In this document: positions 40,681-53,300 of the stretch, one piece after another
Layout: each line of letters opens with the position of its first letter
Numbering within the stretch: the stretch's first letter is position 1
Assembly: GCA_903813345.2 (NCBI GenBank)
Contig: CAIIXF020000009.1
Coordinates: 20,239,759-20,303,758 of the forward strand
Reading direction: 5' to 3'
DNA length: 64,000 bases
DNA from: Owenia fusiformis
Lineage: Eukaryota > Annelida > Polychaeta > Sabellida > Oweniidae
Notes under the pieces: model-generated
Database searches by the model: none
The model's input: the letters and a program-made list of their open reading frames with translations, nothing else
Told to the model about the DNA's origin: nothing
Position numbers and translations under genes: made by a program

Positions 40681-41558
40681 ACATGTATTTATATATTTAC
40701 ATCTATATATTAATTTATATTAACTACATGGTGACAAACTGCATTGACAGCTTTTCTGCAATGCTTTAAGCTTTATTGGCAATTGTGAAGCAGATTTTAA
40801 TATATCAAAAGATAGTTCTTGCAACCTTTCCCAAAAGCAAACATAGACTGTCAAATAACAATGTTAATGGAAAATCTCTTTAAATACTGAATAATGGACA
40901 TCATTGGGTCAGGAGAATATTTAAAATCAACCTGCCATTATTGATAAATTATATATCATACCCGCCCAGACTTTCATTTGGACCCTGTGTGATAATACAT
41001 GTATATCATATAAATCACTGTGCTGAATGCATATATGAAATGGTATGAATAATCCCATACGTTACCTGCATTTCACTAAATGAGACCAGATGTCATGTTT
41101 CATACATTAGTCAAGCTATAGCTGTATTTAGATATGAAATGTACTTGCAAATTAAACTAACACTATAAAAAGTCACATCCCATTTATACATAGTATAATC
41201 AAATAAACAGCAAAGCAAGATGAAACATTTCTGATATCTTTTGATTGCTACAGAGTTTGTGTAATGCCTTCGTATTTCCAGATACATGTTGTTCCGTTGT
41301 AGGTTTTCATTTCAAATGAGATTTATTTTATTGTAAAGATGGCGTTCTAGTTAAAAACATACAGTATGTATTAAACTATGCCAAAGTACCCTATTTGTTT
41401 GTTTAACATCAAATATGCTGAATGTATGGTTCCTGTCAGGTGGATAATAAAATATGGGTCACCAACCCAGCCAATATACAATATGGATCAGCTGGTCACA
41501 AAGGGTCCATTCAGGCTGATGCACTAGTTTTGAGTATTCAATAAATTGATCCATTAGT
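40681..41558. other. Intergenic, no gene seen
   Basis: No exon, RNA gene or element edge recognised. The 5' edge of the LINE may lie near the right end. Confidence 0.4.
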
Positions 41559-43907
41559 CTTCCTTCAGGATCAGTCTCTTGTCTGCAGAGGCGAACACAA
41601 ATCTGAAAGGCAGTAATATTTCCCTATATATATCATTTGAGGTTGTAGACTCAGATGGCAATGTTACGACAGAAAGAAATGCAGTACTCGATCGATGGAA
41701 ATCTGATTATACGGACCTTTATAGTGGCAATGGCAATCCGGATTTTGACGATGATCATTTGAATCGTATTAAGGATGAACTGGATGGTACACAATTAAAC
41801 GAAGACCCAAGTGTCAACCCTACCCTTAACAATGATATAACTTTTAATGATGTTCGGAAAAGCGTTTATAGATTAAAACTGAGGAAAGCTACAGGTTTTG
41901 ATAACGTCCCAGCAGAAACGTTGAAAAACAATAATTGTATAATTCTTTTGCATAGGATTATTCAACAGTGCTTCCGTCTCGGCAAAGTTCCGGAGCAATG
42001 GAATAAAGGAATTATTCATCCGATACCCAAGTCCGGTGATCCCAGAGTTCCTTTGAACAATCGAGGTATTACCTTAATAAGTATACCGTGTAAGGTTTAT
42101 TGTGACATCCTTAACCAAAGACTAGTCTCGTGGCTTGAAACAGGCCAAAAACTCGTAGACGATCAGAATGGATTCCGTACAGATAGGAGTTGTTTAGATC
42201 ATATATATAGCATGTATTCTATATTAAATAACCGGAAGCTAGCTAAACAAGACACATTCGTTTGTTATGTAGACGCCAGACGTGCCTTTATTAGCGTTGA
42301 TCGTACGTGCCTTGTTTATAAACTACAACGTGCAGGAGTTAAAGGACGTATGTTAAAGGCCATTGCGTCAATATATGAAAACGTCGAATGTGCAGTTCGT
42401 GTTAATGGAATTTTAACAGAATGGTTTAACGTACCTAATGGATTAAAGGAAGGTTGTCGAGCATCCCCGACATTATTTTCATTATATATAAATGACTTAG
42501 CTGAATTAATTAATAATCTCAATTGTGGAATTGATATAAATGGGAGAAATACTTCGATATTCATGTATGCGGACGATATTGCCCTCGTTGCTCAAAATGA
42601 GTCTAATTTACAACGTATGCTTGACGTTCTACATAACTGGTGTCGTACTTGGCGTATGTGTCTTAACCAGACTAAAACAAAGATTATTCATTTCAGGCCC
42701 GCTGGAAATATTAGAAGTGACTTTTCGTTTACATGTGGCGACTTAAATATTGAGTTTACAACAGACTACAAGTATTTAGGATTAACCATGAATGAACATT
42801 TAAATATGCATCGTACAGTTAAATTGTTAGCAGCTTCTGGAAGCAGAGCTTTGGGCGCACTAATCGCTAAGTCCAATGCAGTAGGAGGTATGCCATATAA
42901 AGTTTTTACAAAGCTTTATGAGTCTCTGGTGGAACCTATTTTACTCTACGGTGCCGGTGTGTGGGGTAACTCCCAATACTCTGAGATAAACGCTGTACAG
43001 AACAAAGCAGCACGTTACTTTCTTGGGCTTGGTCAAAGGGCTCCTAATGTTGCAACCAAGGGCGACATAGGGTGGACTGGCATTTTCATTAAACAACAAG
43101 TTGCAGTTGCACGTTTATGGTGTCGTTTAAAGAACATGGAGAACAATAGAAACACAAAGAACATACACATTTGGTCATTAAGACGAGCCCGATCTTGGGA
43201 AAGTAAAACCATTAAACTATTAAGGAACCATGGATTTAACCAGCTTATAACACCAGATGAAGTTATAAATACAAAGGAGGAACTGAATGATCTACACAAG
43301 GCATTACTGAAAAATGATCATGTAATATGGCACCAACAAATGTGGAATGATGGTAGAAACATTAACGGCAATAAATTGAGGATGTACAGAATTCATAAAT
43401 TCCATGCCATTGGCCCTGAGGCTTATGTGAATGCTAACCTCACCCGCCATGAAAGACGTGCCATTGCTCAACTACGAAGTGGCACTTTACCGTTAAAATT
43501 AGAAACGGGCCGTTATATCAATATGCCTCTTGAGGAGCGCCTCTGTCATTGCGGTAATGCTGTCGAAACAGAACTGCATTTTCTGATAGAATGCCCTTTA
43601 TACCAGCTCGAGAGGAGTGAGCTTATGGATAGTGCAAGGACAATATTTGGCGAGGACTTTGAAACATCTAACCTTGCAAAATATTGTTTAATAATGAACT
43701 GTGAACTCCTTCAACGTCGTTTGGGAAAGACAATTATTAAACTATGTATTAAAAGACGATCATTTTAACTTATTTAAAAACTTTGGTCTTAAAAGTGATT
43801 ATTGTACACCATAGTGTCTCATATGCCGACACCGGCAGGGCCAGTGATTTTATGTAGTTTTTAATAATATGTAATTTTATATATTGGCGTGACACTTAAA
43901 TAAATAA

Positions 43908-43938
<31 letters not shown>

Positions 43939-43940
43939 AT
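41558..43940 (+). mobile_element. 5'-truncated LINE (non-LTR retrotransposon)
   Basis: The element consists of a truncated reverse-transcriptase frame, a 3' UTR of about 140 bases and a terminal AAATAAATAAATA then (CATA)n tract near 43897-43935. The 5' edge is not defined; an in-frame TAG at 41555-41557 marks where homology must have ended. Clade not assigned; it is not the CR1 family at 20-25 kb. Confidence 0.8.
41579..43768 (+). pseudogene. LINE reverse-transcriptase ORF, 5' truncated
   Basis: The open frame of about 729 codons begins mid-protein (first codon TTG, no proper start) and lacks the endonuclease. RT motifs are RKATGFDNVPAE, RGITLISIPCKVYC, motif A CYVDARRAFISVDR, motif B GLKEGCRASPTLFSLYINDL and motif C IFMYADDIALV. 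The usual AFD of motif A is AFI here, but the catalytic Asp in YVD and the YADD pair are kept. A C-terminal zinc-finger-like motif, CHCGNAVETELHFLIECPLY, closes the protein. There is no internal stop, so truncation was recent or the source copy was intact. Confidence 0.85.
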
Positions 43941-44187
43941 CTGATTCCATTTTTCATTTAACTTGGGGGTTTGCTTCTGTCAAGTGCTTGCTTAGAATCA
44001 ATTTTCATACATACAATCTTGAAATAATGTGTGTGCTAAATTATTTGCAAGCTGCTTGAAGGAAATCCCATATAACATAGCATACTCATTTCGGAAAATC
44101 TGGGAGTCTGAAACTTGCTGGAAGACTACATTAGAATACTACTTTAATATTTAGGTATAGTATATTTAATTATATATATTCCATAGC
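43941..44187. other. Short spacer, downstream end of the aquaporin gene
   Basis: On the minus strand an ATTAAA (44170-44165) follows the aquaporin stop codon by 17 bases and could be its poly(A) signal. Confidence 0.4.
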
Positions 44188-44341
44188 CTACCTATACATA
44201 AGACCAGCAAATCCCGAACCCAACAATGGCCCAACCCAGTAGACATAGTGGTGATTCCAAATGGCAGGTTTGTAATACGATATGACTACTGCAGGACCAA
44301 AGCTTCTTGCTGGGTTCATTGATGCACCAGTTACGTTGATT
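44188..44341 (-). CDS. AQP8: Aquaporin shared exon A (second NPA, TM6, stop)
   Basis: After acceptor CTTTTTTAG it encodes [20 protein letters not shown] and continues through a [18 protein letters not shown]6. The second NPA and its Arg (ar/R filter) are intact. The frame ends at TAG (44190-44188). AG|GTAGGC at the same place could instead be a donor to an unseen last exon; vertebrate AQP8 has a slightly longer tail. A nearby ATTAAA favours a terminal exon. Confidence 0.88.
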
Positions 44342-47300
44342 CTAAAAAAGACATAAAACAATAGTTAAATAAACTACAGTAATAAATGAATTTTTTCATT
44401 GGTGTTTTATATTAATATTAGATATTCCCTCGAACGTATTCAATGAAAATTAGAACATACGATACAGAAGCTCACGTGTCATGAATCTAGAACTTCTAGT
44501 TTTATCAGCTTAGTAGGTGGAGTGACGGTATCACACTTTTTCTGTATATTTTTGACAAATTACTTGACGGATTGATTTGTGTGATTTTTGGTATGAAAAT
44601 CGAGAACTATTTGGTTTTTGGCAAGCCAGATAATTTAAGGTGGCCATTTATGATTTTTATGTAATGATATTGTTCACTGTGTGTCTTCAATTGGCAATCC
44701 CAAATCCACGCCCGGTGATCGTGAAAATGGGACGGAGGGTATAGCAATTTCTGGTAGAAAAATGAACAAATCTGCAAAAAAAGGTTTATGATTTATTTGC
44801 TAAACGAATAGGCGCACGGTATGGTAAAATATGTCACGTATTCTACGAATTTTTTTTAGCCGATTCTCTTCTTAGGTATAAGATCTATTAAAAAAGGCGC
44901 AACGCCACCAACGTGCAAAAGTCAATGATTTTGCTTTAAATCAAGCATCAATGGTCTACACAACCTGCAATAAATATTTGTAAGTGACATTATCATCATA
45001 AAATTAATGACCTTAATGACTTTACAAAATACGTTTCCATACGTTGTATAAAAAATAATCGAAAATAATTAAAATGGGACGGAGGGGGGGAGGGGACGGA
45101 GGGGGGGGAGCAATATGTCTACAAGATATGATATGAGATGTTACTTGATACTTTATATCCAGATTTTCCCATTATCTCCTCAATTATAAAGGGTCAGGAA
45201 TTGATAACATAAATACATATATTGCAAAATGCATATGGTCGAGGACAAATGTTACAATAAATACATATATTGCACTAAATGTGAGATGCATATTGCATAA
45301 TAAATACATATATTACACTTAATGTGAGAAAATATATGCAAAGTACAGTACAGTATTTGGCGTAATAGGCGATGTGCCCATGGTATGATTGGGTACACTA
45401 ATTGGGAAACTTCCTGGCAGATTATTTAGTCTAAATTCTACATCTGCTGAAGACCAACATAATCAAAAATATTAACATATACTAGATATCTGGTAGCGAG
45501 CTTAATAATGAAACAACTTTAGTAACTGCTTACTCGAAAACTTGCATGTCCAAATAGAAATATGATGCGATGTCTACATTTTTATGATAAGTCTTCAAAA
45601 AATAAAAACTATTATACACATAAAAAAATAAACGCTCTCCTCCAAGATTTTGATAATCCTTAATATATCCAACTACGAATACAACTTGTTATCAATTCCT
45701 AACCCATTGTAATTGAGGAGAAAATGGGAAAATTTGGATATAAAGTGAAGTAACATCTCTCATCATGTCGTATAGACATTTTGCTCCCCCCCCCTCCGTC
45801 CCCTCCCCCCCCCCCTCCGTCCCATTTTAATTATTTTCGATTATTTTTTATACAACGTATGGAAACGTATTTTGTAAAGTCATTAATTTTATGATGATAA
45901 TGTCACTTACAAATATTAATTGCAGGTTGTGTAGACCGTTGATGCTTGATTTAAAGCAAAAACATTGACTTTTGCACGTTGGTGGCGTTGCGCCTTTTTT
46001 AATAGATCTTATATCTAAGAAGAGAATCGGCTAAAAAAAATTCGTAGAATACGTGACATATTTTACCATACCGTGCGCCTATTCGTTTAGCAATTAAATC
46101 ATAAACCTTTTCTTGAAAAAATAATTTTTGCAGATTTGTTCATTTTTCTACCAGAAATTGCTTGCTCCCTCCCTCCGTCCCATTTTCAGGATCACCGGGC
46201 GTGAAATCAATACCTAGGTTAATCGGAATATTGTATAGCTACCAACCAGTAATAATTGTTGTATAGAGTGAGGTATTAACTCTATACTGTAAAGATAATT
46301 TAGGATCTAGAACAATATAGACAATAGCATAGGTCTTACCCAGCCAGTATACAGACAGTAACAGCAAACCCAATTGCAAGTGGGGCCAGTGAGTTCTTGC
46401 CTTTACTGTCCACAGCTGTCATAAGCACTGTTGTTATAAGCACAGTCGTAAGTAGCATCTCACAAAGGATTCCTCGTCCTGGATCAACTCCAGGAGCAAG
46501 GTCATGAGCACCTCCAAGAATTGCCTCATATGGCGTCATTGAAGCACCTTCTGGTACAAAGCTGAGTACCCCCTGGAAATTATTTATATAAATCACTCAT
46601 TATGATATCATTCTCATTAATATTTAATAGCAAATGAAATAAGAGACAGTGACAGATGAGAGACTAGAAATTATCAGATGAGAGGAGAGACAATAGCAGA
46701 TGCAAGAAAATACAATGGTAGATGAAAGAAGAGACAATGGCAGATGAAAGAAGAGACGATTGCAGATGAGAGACGGGACAATAGCAGATGAGAGACGGGA
46801 CAATAGCAGATGAGGGGGAAGAGACAAATTAAGAATCCATCAAATTTCAGTTTGGAATTTTTGTCCAATGCACTTCAGAAATTAAACTCCAGGGGCCCCT
46901 TTTCCTGACAATATGTCATCAATTCTACATTATTCCAAAAGAAATACAGAAAATATTTTTGTAAACACCTGTCCTAATGACATAAACATCTACAAAAATT
47001 AGAGCCACCAATATTTAGAATTGAGCAAATCCGTCAAATTGAGTAGCATCAAAATAAGTGTATCTACAGTATAATTGCACTTAAATAGCTATTTACATGT
47101 TTGTTTAACAGCTCCTACGAGATCAAAGATGAGTGAAATTGATATTGAACATAGTTCAAATCAATAGTCTAGTTCGCAGACTTTTTATAATTGACAAAAT
47201 CTAAGACCTCGTCCTCTGATATTGTTTCAAGTCAATGATGACAAAAAAATATGCACATATTCTTTACAATTGTTAATCATAAGAATTACAAACCACTATA

Positions 47301-50300
47301 ATTTTAGAAAAGCAAGGGTTTATGAATACTGTACTCCTGGTAATTTTTGCATGGTATTATATTTTGCGCTTTAACGAGTTGTGGAAAATTCTCAAAATAT
47401 AATAGCCACAGAGTTCCAATAATTCTAATTCGTGTGATACAAAATTCCCAGGAATTAGTTTCATTTATTTAATAAAAGAAATTAGAAAAATAAGCTGAAA
47501 AAATGAAATTTAGTGAAAATTAAGTAGGAAAAGATCAAGGAAATCAAAAGCCTTGACTGATGTAGCTTTAAAAACTTGGTCCATTATCATCATCCTCATT
47601 CGAGTCATGATGCAAGCCAACTTTATGTTTATGTTAATTTAACATAGTTTTGTCTATATTTCAGATGTCACTTTATGATAACAAGAAGGTAATTTTAAAT
47701 TTGAGTGTGATTCAGGTCATGACGGTGATCATCAGCACAGAAGTTATTGATGATAGCCCAGGCACACTCAATAGATTAGAATTCAAAGTGATATTTGGTT
47801 GTGAACAATTTCACATTCAGGAATGGCATAACCTGGACTTATAATTTCTTTGGACAGCTTACTATATGGATGTATCCTTCTCGATAACAGGATGCTAGAT
47901 GTAGCAGTGTATCAGAATCTCTTTCAATCTCTTTTCATTCAAATTAATCCACTAGAACCATATACATATTATCGGTAACTTTACATATGCTCTTACTGTC
48001 ACCATTTCATCCAGATATCCATATTCTGAACGATAGTACATAATTACTATGTATCTTTGGCATACAGCTTTAGATTTTATTGCTCGAGTCTATGGTTTTT
48101 GTTGTGTCATTGGCGAGCTAGTCTTTTGGAATATGTACCGTAATAATCATTGTTTATTGGATCCAGCACCATCACCACCAGTGGTCCATATATTTAAAAC
48201 TGCATATCCAGGATTGCCAAGATTGCCATGTACATGTACGTAATGGGAATAAAACTTGTTTGAGATGATTCATCAGTTGAGATATTCCTGGAATGGTAAA
48301 ATGTATATCATGTATATAATTTCAAAGGAAATGTTTTTGTTTTTTTACAGAATTCAAATTTATTTCTAATAATCAATACAATAGAATACATATGAACAAT
48401 TTGCCATTGTTGATAAGTTAACATTATCGGCCATTGGAACAATGTTAATAAAATAAAAAATTATATTCAGAAATACACAAAAGAAATTGTATAAGTCAAA
48501 TGATCTATAAAAACTCCACAGTATTTACGTTTCTATATGATATTCATGTTCTTATAAAAAATTAGTGAAAAGTTTATATCTAGTCTTTTGGATACAAACC
48601 TTGTGATACAAACAACTGCACTTACATGTAGGCCTAGTCATACTGAATACTGTACACTGATGAATTGGCAAGGTTGTTGTGGAGTCACTTTCATTTGCTG
48701 ATTTTCCAGTAGATGATTTTCAAACTGCATAGCCAGGATTGCCAAGTTTTCAGAGGGCGAGATGATGCATTGTTGGAGAAATCCTGGAATTGGAAAATGA
48801 ATGTTCATATCATACACCATTCTACATGTACATGATGCATATTTCAAATGAGACGTATAAGTCCAATGATCTGAAAGCTCAATGACTTAAAATTGTATTC
48901 TCAAATTAGAATATCTAGCTTCCCATCACATCCAATGAACAAGACATAAACATTTCTCAATTTGTGATAAGATCATAAAATCTGAAAAAACATTAATACA
49001 TGGCAGTAGATATATTGATCAATTGTTTACTAGCCAGCTGTAATTAATTTATGTAAAAACTATTGCTTTTATCAATACAATTTATTGGTCTGAGACCAGT
49101 TTTACTAAGAACAAGGCCAAGTGAAATTAGCTGATCTGGTAATATCAGATCATATTAATTAATTTGATAATTATCAAAATAATAGTGTATAGGAATAATT
49201 TCATTTTTATTAAAACTATCGCTTTTATTACTATATGTTAGAAAACTTCAGAACTGATCTGAATTAGTTTTTCTGATTATATCAGATAATATTGATGATA
49301 GCGCTAATATCTGATAATGTTAATTTCATATGTGCTCTGTAGGTTATTCCATACTCCAAATTTATCGATAATTGATGATTATCAAATTTATCGACTAATT
49401 TATCACTACTAGAATTTATCGCTATTATTGATAAAAGTGAGTTTCTGCACCTAAATGGAACTGCCTGTATATTGGTATGAGTAATGTATATTTTGAAAAA
49501 AGTAAATGTCACACTCCGATGACTGACATGAAAAACAAGTCTTGCATAAACCCCTGGTCTTTTCCCAATCAGTCATTTTTAAATTGACCAATATGTAGAC
49601 CAATATTTCCATACAGTGTCAAGGGTTCAAAGGAAGACTGAAATATTGTTATGCAATTAATTCAATATGGGATAATCATATCATTATATATCTCGTATTA
49701 ATATTTTATTGTATTTTATTTACCAATTTACCTCAGTGTAAAGCTGCTTGTGTCTGCTTGAGACCCGGGCTTGAGATTGGATTTTCAGCAAAAATCAAAC
49801 AAATTGTTCCATCAAACTAGTCGTCGTTATCGTCCATAAATAAATCAGGCATCCCTCAGATGTACTTGGAACGGCTTATTGATAGTAAGTATCGATCTAT
49901 CAACTCAAATACGGCAAGATTCATCGTTAAATAGACAGAACAACGACGAAATGTACAGAAAACTGAAATTTCATGTTGACCGGAAATTGTTGAAAATCTC
50001 TACCGGATTACGTTACAAGCGACGTCCTATTGGTCAATTCACATTGGCGCTAACGTAGCCATCTTTAAAACTCCAAATTTTGTCAATAGTCAAATGCGGT
50101 AAGTAATTATTAAAAATTAGGGCTATAAATCGAAAATGTGCTCGCATAAAATCATTTTCTGGTATCTCTAGTATTGCCTCGAACGTATTTTGAGTCAATT
50201 CGTGCTAAATTGAAGATTTGTTTGTATGAATGCGGGAAACAAAAAATTCATCGAAATTAACAGTTTTCCAGCGTTCATTTCTTTATCAATGATCCGATTT

Positions 50301-53300
50301 TAACGATCATACTCATTTTTGTGGGGAAGGATATGCTTAATCTCTATGGAAAAAATCAGGTCAATCCATGCGCTAGATCAAAAGATCCTGCGAGCGAAGT
50401 GCATTTTACACTTACTCTGTTAACGTACAGACGCCGGGGGTCATTTCCAAAAATTTCTAGCTTGTTATATAAAAGTTACTAAACTTGTTTATATGATCGA
50501 ATATGAATATTTATTGATCAGTGGCAATAAAATAAGACCCAAAAGTACAAAAACCTGAATAACTAATCACAGACCTCTAGTAGTTCAGTTCATACTCAAT
50601 CATGATCATTGATCAGACTCGGCGAGGGAAATTAAGACAGGTTTTACGAGTACAAATACGTCAAAGAACTTACCCTACAGCATGCTGCTCCAATGACAGC
50701 GCCGACGCATTGCGAGACTAGGTATCCAAGGGCCAGGAGAGGAGTGATCTCCCCTGCTATGAGAACCCCAAGAGTCACAGCTGGGTTGAAATGCCCGCCA
50801 CTGAAAATACATGAGTGTCAGCTTTAGCAAGCGAGATCAACAAAGACTTTCAAATATTCTACATTGATGCCATCTTGAAAGAAATTTGAATTATCTCATT
50901 ATATTCAGAAACCTTGGAATTAATAAGCAAATATTTCATTCTATGGAGGGCAATACCTGTTCATCTTTCAATGATTTTTGCGGTATGTATTGCCCGCAGC
51001 CCGTAGGGCGAGGGAAATACATGACTGCAAAAATCATTGAAAGTGCAACAGGTATTGCCCGAACATAGAATGAAATATTTGTTTTATTATATCATTGCTA
51101 GACATTCCCTATGATCATTTATTTTAATCAATTAATATATCATTAATCCATAAGTGAACATAATTACGTACAAGTATCATTGAATGGTACACTTTATTTT
51201 CGTCCAGTGTAGTTGTCAGAATTCCCGGGCGGGCAATACGCCGGGCAATACGTCTTTTATTATCCTAAAATTGAGGGAGCTGTGAAATACGTTATGGTAT
51301 TTTTGATCACATGGTACTGACTCGACCAATCAAATCACACAATTTCTAGCAATGATATAATAATTAAATTTGTTTTGAAAAATATCAGGTTGAAATTGAA
51401 TTGTCCAATTCTTTGTCAATTGTAAGTTTAATTGTCTTTAATTTGCCATAAAACCTCCACTACACTAAGAAGTTGTGGTATATCGTTTCAGAAACAGTTT
51501 TTAATGTGTCCGTAACAATTGTTACACTTTTATACTCGTGTAATCATTTGCAAGTGGTATCATTTTGTCGTGTAAGTGCCTTAATTATACTAAATGGTGA
51601 GTTTCAAAACTGTTCGTCAACAATTTCAAAATGTTGAAAATATCTGAAGAGAGCGAGGGGAACTTGAGGACCTTTTGGAGGGGTTGTATAATATTACGAA
51701 GATTTACGAAACGTGAGTAACGTGATTTTGAAACCCGTGCTCAATTCTGCAAAAATGAATCACATAGATTGATTATCATTTTTATAATTAATAGACCATT
51801 TATTCTCCTTCGTAAGAAACATATAAGCGACATGTGTTTGATGGTCGAGAGTTAACATTGACAGTACTAAATAGGATGACCGCATTAAACTTAAACCCTT
51901 ATTCCAAACTAGCTAACCCAATGCGCCATTTGTTTACTTGTACCTGATGTGGCCAAATCCCGCAATTAACAGAGCAAAGATAAGTCCATGAGCAAACGCA
52001 ATCGCTACCACTGATAAAGAGGAATATGACAGCGTGCCGATAAAAACAAATAGGAACACCCCGACGAGTTCTACTAAGCTTGGTCTGAAAAAATCCTTGA
52101 AAGTGATCTGTCTCCGGATATCTCGAGGCTGTTGTGGCCCCCCTTGTTCAACGTCATCTTCTCTATTTCCCTGGCTTCCTAAGAGCGAAGTATGTTCAGC
52201 TGGATTTTCCCTTCCCGATCCAGAATGCTCCATTTGTGATAAAATGTTTATTTACTTTTGTTCCGTCGTTGCTTGTATTCCAGTTTTCACTGTATCTTTT
52301 TGTGAGCTGTCATGTGATGGAAAATAACTCGTGACCATGAATAACACACATATATCGTGTTTCCACGTCTCGATACTATGAAGTGCTTTATTTGTTCACA
52401 TTTCCATCCAAGATAATCTTAAGTTATCAAGTTCGACAAGAATTAGAGATTATTAACACAACCTAATACAGAATAATTACTACATGTGAAGTAAATATCG
52501 AGATGTTTATTGCAAGAGTCCAGTGATGTAGACGGTAAACAATTAGATCAACACGACCCGTGTTTAATGAATAAATGTCGAGACAACCAGAAGATTTTTA
52601 ACACTAGTATTGTGAAAAGAGGATGATAGAAGGTGAATTGATTATACCCTAGTGTCTATTAAATTGGTTTATTTAAAAGCACGTGACACGACCCTGGAGT
52701 GCAAAATCAATTTTAAAAGTAAATATACAATACTTAGTATAATATCCCTGGTTTATCCTGGTTTCACATAGAGACCCGGGTGTAAAAGGGTAGGAGGTCC
52801 TATTCATTTATGGTCCTACTCTTAATTGATTTATATGGTGACCTCTTTGCCTTATTATCTTATACACAATCAGGGCCAGTAAGGGCCTTTAAAAGGGGGA
52901 ACATAATCCCTGGGGGACCATAATTTCTTTCACCGGGTTCAACATTTTTACCACGCTTGTTATGATTTGCAATGTCATTGTGGGCCCCCGCTTGTTAGTT
53001 CCAGATCTGGCACTAACCTTTACATTACGAAGGGGTTAGTTTAGCACGGGGAAAATATTATTCATTGGCGGGAGGGGGTGCTGGGGCTCGACGCCCACCA
53101 CTGGCGGATTAGGGGGCACGCCCCCCCCCCCCCTTTGGTGGGCCCAGAAAAAAAATTGGGCCCCAAAGAGTTTTGGGCCAAAAAAAGGCCTTATGGCCCC
53201 AAAAAGTGGGCCTTTTTGGTCATAACTTGGCCTTTTAAGGCCTTATTTTTAAATTTCAGGCCAAATTTTGAAGAAAATGGGCCTCAACATTTCAAAACTT

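Noticed and set aside
46624-46868. Minus-strand frames rich in Ser/Leu/Ile
   Set aside because: They are translations of the 22 bp minisatellite in an aquaporin intron.
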